Shown here: positions 23,741 to 32,264 of the stretch, one piece after another | How positions within the stretch are numbered: position 1 is the first letter of the stretch | Layout of the letters: the number at the start of each line of letters is the position of its first letter | Program-made: the position numbers and the translations under genes | Assembly (NCBI GenBank): GCA_964564695.1 | Contig: CAZMCC010000022.1 | Coordinates: forward strand, 1-42,344 | Reading direction: 5' to 3' | From: CAZMCC01 sp964564695 | Lineage (GTDB): Bacteria > Planctomycetota > Phycisphaerae > Phycisphaerales > UBA1924 | DNA length: 42,344 bases | Notes under the pieces: model-generated | Seen by the model: the letters and a program-made list of their open reading frames with translations, nothing else | Databases searched by the model: none | What the model was told of the DNA's origin: nothing

Positions 23741-25291
23741 ATGAGGGGTCGTTCGGAAGGCGAGATCGATGCTGGGTACACAATCGCCCGCGCGGGTGAG
23801 GCGGTGTTAATCTGGACGCTGCCCGAGCGGCTCGCCTGGGTCGGACGGTTCGAGCGGCTCGTCGCGGCTCGCCGGGATCACCTGTGCTCGCTGATGCAAG
23901 AGGAGCTCGGCAAGCCGGCGTTCGAGGGCCTCACGAGCGACGTGATGCCGCTGCTCGCGGCGTGCAAGTGGGTGCGACGCCGGGGCCCCGGCCTGCTCGG
24001 CACGCGGCGCGTGGGCGGGCGGGCGTGGCATCAATTCGGGCAGTGCCTGTCGGTTGCGCGCGAGCCTTTGGGGACGGTGGCCATCATCGCGACGTGGAAC
24101 TACCCGGTGCAGCTGCTGGGGATCCAGCTCGTCCAGGCGATCGCGGCGGGGAACCGGGTGGTCGTAAAGCCGTCGGAGAACTCACCCAGGACCCAGGCGG
24201 CCGTGCTCGGGCTCGCGAACGAAGCGGGGCTCCCCACGGGCGTGCTCCGCTGGGTCGAGGCGACGCGCGAGGCGGGGCCGCGCCTGCTGCGGAGCGAGCG
24301 ATTCGATCACGTCGTGTTCACGGGGAGTACCCGGGTGGGGCGCGAAGTCGCGGCGTGGGCGGCCGGGTCGCTCACGCCGACCACGCTCGAGCTCTCGGGG
24401 AGAGACAGCGCGATCGTGCTCGCCGACGCCGACCCGCGCCTCGCGGCCCGCTCGATCTGGAACGGCGTCGTCACCAACGCGGGGCAGACATGCATGGCGC
24501 CGCGCCGGGCGCTGGTGGAAGAACCGGTGTACGGGGCGTTTCTTGCCACGCTCGCGCCGCTCGCGGGCGGGGCGCGCCCGGTGCGCCTCGTGAGCGAGGC
24601 GGCCGCAGCGCGCGTGTTCGGGCTGGCGCGGGATGCCGTCCGGGCAGGCGGCCGGAGCCTGTCGGGCATCCTCGAGGCCCCCAGCGGCGGGGGGGGCGGG
24701 GGGCGGCGAATGCTCCGCCCGCTCGCGATCGCCGACTGCCCGGAGCGCGCGGAACTGGTGGAGGGGGATCACTTCGGCCCGGCGATCGCCGTCATTCCGG
24801 TGCGCGACCTCGAGCACGCCCTGGAGATCCACCGCCGCAACTCGCAGCGCCTGGTCACGAGCGTCTTCACCGGCAACCCCTCGCGCTACCGGCGGGGGGG
24901 GCTGGCGGGCGAACTCGGCTCCACGAACGTGCTCTTCAACGACTGCCTGCTCCCGATCGGGCACCCCGGAGCGTCGATCGGCGGAATCGGCGAGAGCGGC
25001 TGGGGCGTGTCGCGCGGCGCCGACGGGCTGCTCGCGATGACGCGCTCGGTGTACGTCTCGACCACCTCGCCCCGCATCCGCACGCCGCTCGACCCCCCCA
25101 CCGCCGCGCTCATGCGCCGCCTGTCGGCGATCACGGCGTGGTGGTACGGCGCGGGCCGGGCCCCGGCCGCACCGCTCCAATTGTCGAAGCCGCCAAGCCC
25201 ACCGATCACGGTGACGTCGACGCGCAGCGACGTCCCGGTCCATACTTCCGCGTCCGACCAGGCCGACCCGACAGGAACCACCGCATGGTGA
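23741..25291 (+). CDS. Aldehyde dehydrogenase, likely carotenoid-aldehyde oxidizing (AldH/CrtNc-like)
   Basis: In C30 carotenoid routes such as staphyloxanthin synthesis an aldehyde dehydrogenase turns the terminal aldehyde of 4,4'-diaponeurosporene into a carboxylate. This 516-residue protein has the catalytic set: Asn in IIATWNYP, Glu in TTLELSGRDSAIVL and Cys in NAGQTCMAPRR. The cofactor motifs are KPSENSPRTQ and VFTGSTRVGREVA, and near the end LPIGHPGASIGGIGESGWG. The chain starts at ATG 23741, 7 nt after TATACT. The C-terminal 60 residues are Pro/Thr/Ser-rich and outside the fold. The stop overlaps the next gene by 7 nt (ATGGTGA). The context of two CrtI-family enzymes, a glycosyltransferase and an acyltransferase supports the substrate guess. 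Confidence 0.85.
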   Translation: MRGRSEGEIDAGYTIARAGEAVLIWTLPERLAWVGRFERLVAARRDHLCSLMQEELGKPAFEGLTSDVMPLLAACKWVRRRGPGLLGTRRVGGRAWHQFGQCLSVAREPLGTVAIIATWNYPVQLLGIQLVQAIAAGNRVVVKPSENSPRTQAAVLGLANEAGLPTGVLRWVEATREAGPRLLRSERFDHVVFTGSTRVGREVAAWAAGSLTPTTLELSGRDSAIVLADADPRLAARSIWNGVVTNAGQTCMAPRRALVEEPVYGAFLATLAPLAGGARPVRLVSEAAAARVFGLARDAVRAGGRSLSGILEAPSGGGGGGRRMLRPLAIADCPERAELVEGDHFGPAIAVIPVRDLEHALEIHRRNSQRLVTSVFTGNPSRYRRGGLAGELGSTNVLFNDCLLPIGHPGASIGGIGESGWGVSRGADGLLAMTRSVYVSTTSPRIRTPLDPPTAALMRRLSAITAWWYGAGRAPAAPLQLSKPPSPPITVTSTRSDVPVHTSASDQADPTGTTAW

Positions 25292-26955
25292 CGCCCAACC
25301 GCCGCTCGCCCTCGAACGCCCCTTCCGTCATTATCGTCGGCGCCGGCCTCGCCGGGCTCGCGGCCAGTGTCGAGCTCGCGCGGCGTGGCTGCGCCGTCAC
25401 GCTCATCGACCGCAACACGCACGCCGGCGGGAAGATGAACCTGCTCGAGGAGCACGGCTTCAAGTTCGACATGGGGCCGACGATCATCACGCTGCCGCAG
25501 GTGTTCACAGGGATCATCACCCGGGCCGGGCGCGACCCCGGCCGCTACGTGAAGATCATCGACCTCGATCCGCAGTGGCGCTGCCATTCCGAAGATGGCA
25601 CGGTCGTCGACCTGCGCAAAGACCTCGACACCATGTGCGCGGCCCTCGACCGCCAGTTCCCCCAGGCCCTGCCCGGGGCCGGCTACCGCTCGTTCATCGA
25701 GTACAGCCGCCGGATGTTCCGCCTGAGCGAGAAGGTGTTCTTCTACAAGGACGTCGGGAGCGTCCTCGACATGATGCGGTCGACCAAGCCCAACGACCCC
25801 GGCTTGCTCCGTGAGGTCCTGGCGATGCGGATGCACTCGACCGTCGGCGCAACGGTGCACAAGCACATCGCCGAGCCGCACGTGCGCCAGATCGTCGAAC
25901 ACTTCCTCCAATACGTCGGGTCGAGCCCGTTCCTCGCACCGGCGATCCTGACGCTGATCGCGGCCGCCCAGGTCGATCACGGGTGCTGCTACGCAATGGC
26001 GCCGGACGGTCGCGACGGCGGAACCCGCATGGTCGCGCGAACGCTCAGCACGCTCGCCGACGAACTCGGCGTCGAAATGGTGCTGGGCGTGGGCGTGCGT
26101 CGGATCCGGCACAACGCCTCGCAGGCGATGGGTGTGGAGCTCGACGACGGCCGGACCATCGACGCCGACGCGGTCGTGTCGAACTGCGACGTGCAGCGGA
26201 CACTTCGAGACCTCGTCGGGTCGACGACGGCCCGTTCGCGTCAGGCGTCCATCGCGAAGAAGTACACCCCCGCGTGCAGCGGCGTGGTTCTCTACCTGGG
26301 CCTCGACCGCCAGTACGAGCACCTCGCGCACCACAACTTCCTCTTCAGCCGCGACAGCCGGGCGGAGTTCGACGACATTTACGCCGAGGGAATCCCTGCC
26401 CGCGACCCGACGCTGTACCTGGCCGTGCCCTCGCGGACGGACCCGACGCAGGCGCCCCCGGGGTGCGAGTCGCTGTACGTGCTGATCCACACGCCGTACA
26501 TCCACGAGGGGCAACGCTGGGAAGGCCCCGGCGGCCTGCTCGAGTCGTACAAGCCCGTCATCATGGAGAAGCTCAAGCGGTTCGGGATGCCCGACATCGA
26601 GCGCCACATCGTCGTCGACCGCCACCTGTCGCCCGAAGGGATCGACCGCATGTACAACGCCGAGGGCGGCGCGATCTACGGCCTCGCTTCTCACGGACGC
26701 CTGCACGGCGGTTTCAAGCCGAGAAACCGCAGCAAAGTGCTGAGCAACCTGTACCTCACGGGCGGGAGCGCGAACCCGGGGCCGGGCGTGCCGATGGTGC
26801 TCATGAGCGGGGTGACGGCGGCGAACGCGGTGTGCGAAGACTTCGGCGTCGGTTCCTCTCCCACCAGTCCGATCGCCGAGGCCGTGGAAGCCGGCGCGGG
26901 CGTGACCACAAGGGTCTCCACCGGCACATGGCGCCCGCAACCGGCCACGACCTGA
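25285..26955 (+). CDS. CrtI-family carotenoid desaturase or oxidase (CrtN/CrtP-like), copy 2
   Basis: The 556-residue FAD enzyme has an N-terminal VIIVGAGLAGLAASVELARR at about residues 15-34, then THAGGKMNLLEEHGFKFDMG. The mid-region is HFLQYVGSSPFLAPAILTLI, and the C-terminal FAD motif is NLYLTGGSANPGPGVPMVLM. It is clearly related to, but diverged from, the minus-strand copy at 21834-23585. One copy could make the conjugated backbone and the other oxidize the end group, as CrtN and CrtP do in Staphylococcus; which is which is not decided here. It begins inside the aldehyde dehydrogenase stop and ends 28 bp inside the acyltransferase gene, so the operon is translationally coupled. Confidence 0.88.
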   Translation: MVTPNRRSPSNAPSVIIVGAGLAGLAASVELARRGCAVTLIDRNTHAGGKMNLLEEHGFKFDMGPTIITLPQVFTGIITRAGRDPGRYVKIIDLDPQWRCHSEDGTVVDLRKDLDTMCAALDRQFPQALPGAGYRSFIEYSRRMFRLSEKVFFYKDVGSVLDMMRSTKPNDPGLLREVLAMRMHSTVGATVHKHIAEPHVRQIVEHFLQYVGSSPFLAPAILTLIAAAQVDHGCCYAMAPDGRDGGTRMVARTLSTLADELGVEMVLGVGVRRIRHNASQAMGVELDDGRTIDADAVVSNCDVQRTLRDLVGSTTARSRQASIAKKYTPACSGVVLYLGLDRQYEHLAHHNFLFSRDSRAEFDDIYAEGIPARDPTLYLAVPSRTDPTQAPPGCESLYVLIHTPYIHEGQRWEGPGGLLESYKPVIMEKLKRFGMPDIERHIVVDRHLSPEGIDRMYNAEGGAIYGLASHGRLHGGFKPRNRSKVLSNLYLTGGSANPGPGVPMVLMSGVTAANAVCEDFGVGSSPTSPIAEAVEAGAGVTTRVSTGTWRPQPATT

Positions 26956-27827
26956 GCCCCCCCCACGCCCACATCATCCCCGCCGCCCCGAACCGGCGCG
27001 TGCGCGATGTGTTCGTCTGGTACGCCCGCCGGCTGGCGCGCAAGCGGTTCCATGCGCTGCACCTCGAGGCGGGGGGGGCGGGGTCGATGGATGTGCTGCG
27101 GACGCTGCAGGGCGAGCGGCGCCCGCTGCTGATCGCGGTGAACCACTCGTCGTGGTGGGACCCGATGGTCGGTGTGCTCGTGGGGGCGCGGTTCTGCCGC
27201 GAGCGGACGCACCTGGCGCCGATGGACTCGGTGCAGCTCCGCCGGTTCAGCTTCTTCCGACGGCTCGGCCTGTTCGGGATCGACCCCGATTCGCCGGCGA
27301 GCATGGACGCGATGCTCGCGTACGTGCTCGATCGGTTCCGGAGCGACCCGTCGCCGACGCTGTGGATCACGCCGCAGGGGGAATTCACGGACGTGCGCGA
27401 CCCGGTGCATGTGCGCCCGGGGCTGGCGGCGCTGGCTTCGCGCCTGGCGGGGTCGGGGGTCGAGGTGCGGATGGTCTCGCTCGCGATCGAATACGCGTTC
27501 TGGCAGGACGCACGCCCCGAGCTGTTCGTGCGGGCGGCCGAAATTGCGCCGCCGGGCGTCGCGAGCACTGCCGGGTGGCAGCGGACGATCGCCGCGGCGA
27601 TGCAGGGCAACGCTGATGCGCTCGCGGCCCTCGTGCGTACCCGGGATCCCGAAGCGTTTACCGACCTGCTCGGCGGACCGGAACGCGCCGAAACGAAGGT
27701 GCACCCGGTCTACGACATGTACCTGAAGCTCACCGGGCGGTCCGGGCGCCTCACCACACGGGCCGAGCGGCTGAGCGAGGGGGGAAGCGCGGAGCCGGGG
27801 CCGTTCATCGAAGGCGGGCGCCCGTGA
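26928..27827 (+). CDS. PlsC-type acyltransferase of the carotenoid operon
   Basis: This is a lysophosphatidate-acyltransferase-fold enzyme of 299 residues. The HX4D motif is in AVNHSSWWDPMVG at about residue 72, and the second motif is around LWITPQGEFTDVRDPVHVRPG. In staphyloxanthin-type pathways a final acylation attaches a fatty acid to the sugar of the glycosylated carotenoid; S. aureus uses a non-PlsC enzyme (CrtO), so this would be an analogue by context. The start ATG 26928 lies inside the preceding gene and the stop overlaps the glycosyltransferase by 4 nt. The role is inferred from the operon; a general phospholipid acyltransferase remains possible. Confidence 0.75.
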   Translation: MAPATGHDLSPPHAHIIPAAPNRRVRDVFVWYARRLARKRFHALHLEAGGAGSMDVLRTLQGERRPLLIAVNHSSWWDPMVGVLVGARFCRERTHLAPMDSVQLRRFSFFRRLGLFGIDPDSPASMDAMLAYVLDRFRSDPSPTLWITPQGEFTDVRDPVHVRPGLAALASRLAGSGVEVRMVSLAIEYAFWQDARPELFVRAAEIAPPGVASTAGWQRTIAAAMQGNADALAALVRTRDPEAFTDLLGGPERAETKVHPVYDMYLKLTGRSGRLTTRAERLSEGGSAEPGPFIEGGRP

Positions 27828-29077
27828 GCGTGCTCGCGTGGCTGCTCGTCGGCTCGTGCGCCGTGTGCCTGCTGGCGCTCGTGATGACCCTGCTCAACCT
27901 GCGCCGATATCGGCGGGCCCCCGACGCGCCGGCGCCGGCAGCGCCGCCGCCGGTGTCGGTGTGCATCCCCGCGCGGAACGAGGAGGCGAATATCGGGGCG
28001 TGCGTAACGTCGCTGCTTGCGAGCGACTGGCCCACCGAGAAACTCGAAGTGCTCGTGTACGACGACCAGAGCACCGACGCGACGCCGCGGATTCTCGCGG
28101 AACTCGCTCGAACTGATGCCCGAGTGCGCCTCGTGCCGAGCGTGCCGCTGCCGTCCGGCTGGAACGGCAAACAGCACGCCTGCGATCGGATGGGCCGGGC
28201 GGCCGCCGGCGAGTGGATGCTGTTCACCGACGCTGACGTGCGATTCGAGGCGGACGCGATCCGCCGGGCGATGGGCGTGGCCCTCGCGCCGCCGGCCGGG
28301 GGGCGCGGCGTGGCGAAGGCGCCGCTCGGCCTGATCTCCACCTTTCCCCGCCAGATCACCGGCTCGCTGGGCGAGGCCCTGCTCGTGCCGATGATCTTCT
28401 TCATCCTCATGAGCTACCTGCCGATGCGGCGCATGCGCCGCTCGCTCAGCCCGGGCGCCTCGGCCGGGTGCGGGCAGTTCCTGCTGGTGCGGCGCGACGC
28501 GTACCTCGCCGCAGGCGGGCACGCGGCGTTCAAGGACTCGATGCACGACGGGATCAAGCTGCCGCGGGCCGTGCGCCGCGCGGGATTCCGCACCGACCTC
28601 TTCGACGGCACGGACCTGTGCTCGGTGCGGATGTACCGGGGTCTGGGCGCCACCTGGCGCGGGTTCGCGAAGAACGCCTACGAGGGGCTCGGCTCGGTCG
28701 CGCTGCTCGTGCTGCTGACGGTGCTGCACCTGGTGGGGCACGTGCTGCCCTGGCTTTCAATCGTGGGGATCCTCGTGATCGCGGGGGCGCCGATCGAGAC
28801 GTGCCCGGTGGGGTTCGACACGTTCTGGCCGCAGGTGCTCGCGCCCGCGGCGGTCGCGCTGGCCGTCATCCAGCGCCTTTTGCTCACTTACAGATTTCGC
28901 CAGCCGCTGCGGTGCGTTCCGCTGCACCCCGTGGGCGTGCTCGCGATGACGTGCGTGCAGTGGCACAGCCTGTACCTGCACCTCACCGGCCGACGGTCCT
29001 GGCGGGGACGCACGTCGGCGGGGGCCGGCGGCTCGCCGCAGAACGCGGGCGCCGCGGCAGCGAGCACGCTGCCATGA
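27824..29077 (+). CDS. Membrane family-2 glycosyltransferase (CrtQ-like)
   Basis: The 417-residue protein starts with a membrane helix (VLAWLLVGSCAVCLLALVM). A GT2 domain follows with SVCIPARNEEANIGACVTSL at about residues 45-64, VLVYDDQSTDATPRI and the DXD-like FTDADVRFEADA. An acceptor/Q(R)xxW-like stretch near GLGATWRGFAKNAYEG comes next, then at least three C-terminal membrane helices (about 285-345). This layout matches CrtQ, which adds glucose to 4,4'-diaponeurosporenoate. It starts with GTG overlapping the acyltransferase stop (GTGA) and its stop overlaps the peroxiredoxin start (ATGA). The C-terminal 30 residues are low-complexity. The carotenoid substrate is inferred from context. 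Confidence 0.82.
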   Translation: MSVLAWLLVGSCAVCLLALVMTLLNLRRYRRAPDAPAPAAPPPVSVCIPARNEEANIGACVTSLLASDWPTEKLEVLVYDDQSTDATPRILAELARTDARVRLVPSVPLPSGWNGKQHACDRMGRAAAGEWMLFTDADVRFEADAIRRAMGVALAPPAGGRGVAKAPLGLISTFPRQITGSLGEALLVPMIFFILMSYLPMRRMRRSLSPGASAGCGQFLLVRRDAYLAAGGHAAFKDSMHDGIKLPRAVRRAGFRTDLFDGTDLCSVRMYRGLGATWRGFAKNAYEGLGSVALLVLLTVLHLVGHVLPWLSIVGILVIAGAPIETCPVGFDTFWPQVLAPAAVALAVIQRLLLTYRFRQPLRCVPLHPVGVLAMTCVQWHSLYLHLTGRRSWRGRTSAGAGGSPQNAGAAAASTLP

Positions 29078-29559
29078 GCGAGAAACGCGCGACAGGCAAT
29101 CCGATCGGCGTCGGCGACGCGGTCCCCGATGTCACGCTCCCCGACAGCGCCGGCACGCCGGTATCGCTGGCTTCGTTCCGCGCGCGCTGGCTCGTGGTCT
29201 TCTTTTACCCTGCCGCGTTCAGCCCGCTATGCACGAAGGAAGCGTGCGGCTTCCGCGACGAGCACGGGGAATTTGCCCGGGCGGGAGCCGCGGTCGTCGG
29301 CATCAGCTCCGACTCCGTCGAGCGGCTCGCGTCGTTCTCGCGGATGTTCAAGCTGGCGTACCCGCTGCTCTCGGACGCGCCGCGCGACGGCGCGCCCACG
29401 GCCCGCGATCGGTTTGGCGTGCCGCGGGCATTCGGCGTGTTCCCCGGGCGGGCGACGTACGTCATCGATCCGCAGGGGATCGTGCGGGCGGTCTACGTGA
29501 ACTCGTTGCGGGCACGCCCGCACCTGGAGGCGGCGCTGGCGGCGATTCGGGCGGGATAA
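29074..29559 (+). CDS. Thiol peroxidase of the AhpC/TSA (Bcp/PrxQ) family
   Basis: This peroxiredoxin of 161 residues reduces hydroperoxides. The peroxidatic site is VVFFYPAAFSPLCTKEACGF at about residues 48-67; both C60 and C65 are present, the CX4C pair typical of PrxQ/Bcp. The thioredoxin fold continues with VVGISSDSVERLASF and TYVIDPQGIVRAVYVN. It overlaps the glycosyltransferase stop by 4 nt and is the last gene of the carotenoid operon, which fits a joint oxidative-stress role. A large hairpin begins at its stop codon. Confidence 0.9.
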   Translation: MSEKRATGNPIGVGDAVPDVTLPDSAGTPVSLASFRARWLVVFFYPAAFSPLCTKEACGFRDEHGEFARAGAAVVGISSDSVERLASFSRMFKLAYPLLSDAPRDGAPTARDRFGVPRAFGVFPGRATYVIDPQGIVRAVYVNSLRARPHLEAALAAIRAG

Positions 29560-29648
29560 GAGCCCAGAGCGGAAGCGACGGGCCACGGCGACTTCGCCCG
29601 GGCCACCGACATCGCCGTGGCCGGGCGCTACCGCTTCCGGCTCTTATC
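29555..29648. terminator. Large bulged inverted repeat between peroxiredoxin and HD-GYP genes
   Basis: There are three nested perfect arms. GATAAGAGCC (29555-29564) pairs with 29639-29648, GGAAGCG (29571-29577) with 29632-29638, and GGCCACGGCGA (29581-29591) with 29612-29622. The left-side bulge 29565-29570 is CAGAGC, the same core as in the other hairpins. It starts at the peroxiredoxin stop codon and ends 3 bp before the stop of the convergent HD-GYP gene. Bidirectional terminator likely. Confidence 0.65.
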
Positions 29649-29650
29649 GA

Positions 29651-30913
29651 TCACGCCGCTTCGGACAGCGCCGTGTCGTCGTCGTCCGTCGAGATGAGCC
29701 CCGGGGCAGCCGCCGTGCGGAATTCCGTCGGGTGGCGCGGGTAGAAGTTGCACGACGAGACGTCGACGCCGTCGATGCTGACGATCATCAGGTCCGTCTC
29801 CTGGCGCAGGTTCACCTCGTCGCCGAGTTTCGCCTCGTCGAGGCGGTGCGCCGAGGAGGTCAGGATGCGGCAGAACGGACGGCACGGATCGAGCGGGTCG
29901 TAGCGGTCGATGACCGCGCGGCGACCGTCGCTGAGGCCCACGACCGACCCGGGCGGATACGCCGGCGCAACCGCGAGCAGCGAGCGGAACACCATCGGGT
30001 CGACCTTCGCCTCGCGGGCAAGGTCGAGCATCGAGCGCAGGGCGGCGACGTTGGGAAGATCCGGCACTTCGCTGCCCGGGCGGGTGCGGCGGAGGCGGTC
30101 GAAGCGGTCGGCGACCGCGACGATGCGGCTGAAGATGTGGATCCGTTCGCCCGAGAGCGGACGGCTCTGGCCGTCGGACCCGCGGATGCGCGGGTAGCCC
30201 GAGCCGTCGTAGTTCTGGTGGTGGTGCAGCGCGACGCCCGCGGCGGTGGCGGGGATGCCGCCGCGCAGGAGCTCGAAGCCGAGCACGACGTGGCGGCGGA
30301 CGTCGGGGTTGTCGACGTCGCCGTCGGCGTGGAAGCGTGAGAGCACGTTGGGCGCGAGCTGGAGCATGCCCGTGTCGTGGAGCATGGCGCCCAGGCCGAG
30401 GTTCTCGATCCGCATGGCCCGGTGCGGGTTGAGCTGCGAGCGCTGCGCGACGAGGTAGCCCTCGAGCTTGAGCCCCATGAGCAGGCTCAGGAAGCAGACG
30501 TTGCTCGAGTGGCTCAAGAGCGGCCGGTCGTCGGTCGCCATCGACTGCACGAACAGGGCCGCGGTGGGCGTATCGATGAACACGCCGAGCAGCCGCCGGA
30601 TCGCCGAGCCGTAGGCCTCGAAATTGAGCGGGGCCCGCGAGTCGCGGCTCACGGCGTCAAAGCCGACGGCGAGCAGGCCGGTGAGGCGGGCGTGCTCGGT
30701 CACGATCTTGGGGTTCACGAACCGCGCGACGTGCTCCAGCGGCGGGTACTTGATCCACACCCCGCCGACGCGGTAGTCCGAGAGTGCGGCGATCGACGCC
30801 GAATCGAGCGTCGCCCCCGGCTTGAGGAGCACGTGATCGGGGTTCCTGGGGTGGATCACGGGCACCGCCAGAACCATCCCGGGCTGCGCTTTGGAGAGCA
30901 TGACGCGGAGCAT
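29651..30913 (-). CDS. HD-GYP domain protein, probable cyclic-di-GMP phosphodiesterase
   Basis: HD-GYP proteins hydrolyse cyclic di-GMP to GMP. The 420-residue product has an N-terminal region of about 120 residues without a recognised sensor domain, then the HD motif in LGAMLHDTGMLQ (H179, D180) and HHHQNYDGSGYP (230-241). The usual HHExxDGxGYP motif reads HHQNYDGSGYP here, with Glu replaced by Gln at 233. The C-terminal 100 residues (SVVGLSDGRRAVIDRYD, VNLRQETDLMIVSIDG) are common in this family. It has no membrane segment. The start is probably ATG 30913 (or ATG 30901). Activity is plausible but the substitution needs testing. With the PilZ protein it indicates cyclic-di-GMP signalling. 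Confidence 0.82.
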   Translation of the reverse strand: MLRVMLSKAQPGMVLAVPVIHPRNPDHVLLKPGATLDSASIAALSDYRVGGVWIKYPPLEHVARFVNPKIVTEHARLTGLLAVGFDAVSRDSRAPLNFEAYGSAIRRLLGVFIDTPTAALFVQSMATDDRPLLSHSSNVCFLSLLMGLKLEGYLVAQRSQLNPHRAMRIENLGLGAMLHDTGMLQLAPNVLSRFHADGDVDNPDVRRHVVLGFELLRGGIPATAAGVALHHHQNYDGSGYPRIRGSDGQSRPLSGERIHIFSRIVAVADRFDRLRRTRPGSEVPDLPNVAALRSMLDLAREAKVDPMVFRSLLAVAPAYPPGSVVGLSDGRRAVIDRYDPLDPCRPFCRILTSSAHRLDEAKLGDEVNLRQETDLMIVSIDGVDVSSCNFYPRHPTEFRTAAAPGLISTDDDDTALSEAA

Positions 30914-30992
30914 CGCTTCTAGGGATCGGCTCGCAGAGGAGGTCGAAGATCCCGGACCCGCAGAAATGAGCAGAATGCTGGGCTCGCAGCCG

Positions 30993-32123
30993 TCAGCGCC
31001 CGCCGAGAAGTCTGAAGTTCTCGGGCGTGCGGGGCACCAGGGCGATGATCGCGCGTGTCGCGGGCCGCCGGGTCCGCTCACCCTCGCGCGCGGCCGGACG
31101 CGCCAGGAGCAGCGCCTCACCCACGGTCGGGGCGTCGAGCGACGGCGGGCCGATGGCCGGACCGGTCCCGGGCGTCGCGGCGCCGGGCGCCTTTTTCTTG
31201 GTGTCCACAATCGGCTCGCTGTGCTGATCGTGCCCCCGGATAACCCGGCCGATGGGAGCGGGCTCGCTCGCTTCTTCCTCGCTCCCCGGGGCGGGCTCGG
31301 CGGGCGGATCTTCTTCGCCCTCACTCCACCGCTCGAAGGGGTCCTCCGCGAGGATCACCAGCGCCTCGCCGGGGCGCAACTGGCCACGCAGCGCAAGCCG
31401 CCAGAACATCACACCCTGGGCCTGCGGCGTCGGATCGGGCTCTTCGAGGGCGAGGTCGGAAATGTTCCGGGTCTCATCGCCGAGCCGGTCCTGGTGCTGG
31501 GGAACGAGCTCGAACGAGACGGTCGACCCGACCGCCCCCCCACTCGCCCCGTCGCCCGTCTTGTCCAGCGCGCCGACCGGTGACGGCGTCACCCAGCCCC
31601 GGGCGAGCATTCGCATCCGGCCACGGGAGAGCTCGAGCGGCCCGTCGTGCATGGTGAGGAGCTTGGTCCGTTCCCAGGTGGCGCCGCGGGCGACGTCGGT
31701 CCACACGCCGGTCTGGGCGAGGCGCTGCTGCTGGACCGAGCCCACCGGCCGCAACTGGGATGGGAGCCGGTCGACGGCCTCGATAGGGACACTGACAACA
31801 CGGAACCCGTTCGCGGCGAGAATCTCCCGCGAGCGGTCGTCGAGCGGGACGGGGTTCGTGAGGGACGAGCCCAAGGCGTCGAGGAGCACCTGCCCACTGG
31901 CCTCGGTGATCCACCAGCGGACCTCGAGGCCGTCGTCGTTGCGGACGATCGCCGGTGCGACCGGCGTGGCCGCGCTTCCGGTTCCGGTCCCGCCGGCGGG
32001 GCCGGTGGTTGCTTTGTCGGTGGATTCGCACCCCGGGGTTGTCAGCGCGAACGCGGCCAACGCTCCGCACAACGCGAAGGGCACGCAAACTCCACGGCTG
32101 GGGCGGGGGGGGTTGGTCGCCAA
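30993..32123 (-). CDS. Predicted lipoprotein of unknown function
   Basis: The 376-residue product has a lipoprotein signal: a hydrophobic stretch FALCGALAAFALTTPGC with the lipobox cysteine at about residue 32. A Gly/Thr/Ala-rich linker follows. The folded part (about 60-260) has VRWWITEASGQVLLDALGSS, SFELVPQHQDRL and VMFWRLALRGQLRPGEALVIL, and the C-terminus is Pro/Glu-rich and disordered. No known domain is recognised. The start is the TTG at 32123; TATCAT lies 8 nt upstream and no ribosome site is seen. An ATG at 32134 is out of frame. It lies 79 bp beyond the HD-GYP start and could be co-transcribed with that gene, but the function is unknown. Confidence 0.7.
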   Translation of the reverse strand: MATNPPRPSRGVCVPFALCGALAAFALTTPGCESTDKATTGPAGGTGTGSAATPVAPAIVRNDDGLEVRWWITEASGQVLLDALGSSLTNPVPLDDRSREILAANGFRVVSVPIEAVDRLPSQLRPVGSVQQQRLAQTGVWTDVARGATWERTKLLTMHDGPLELSRGRMRMLARGWVTPSPVGALDKTGDGASGGAVGSTVSFELVPQHQDRLGDETRNISDLALEEPDPTPQAQGVMFWRLALRGQLRPGEALVILAEDPFERWSEGEEDPPAEPAPGSEEEASEPAPIGRVIRGHDQHSEPIVDTKKKAPGAATPGTGPAIGPPSLDAPTVGEALLLARPAAREGERTRRPATRAIIALVPRTPENFRLLGGR

Positions 32124-32264
32124 GGGGGTGCATGATACTTCGAGTCACGCCCGAGCGCGGTTCCGGGCTGGGGTTGGAGCCCGAGCCGCTAGCATGACCC
32201 TTCCCCCCTGCCCCCTCAACCCGGCGTTTCACGTTGGGCGACCGGAATCCCGGCGAGGTGCCCG

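Noticed and set aside
23884..25284. Long plus-strand frame read ahead of the second CrtI-family start
   Set aside because: Out of frame with the aldehyde dehydrogenase, whose catalytic residues fix the true frame there; only the part from 25285 is real.
26928..27827. Calling the acyltransferase crtO
   Set aside because: The S. aureus CrtO is not a PlsC-type protein; only context links this one to carotenoids, so no symbol is given.
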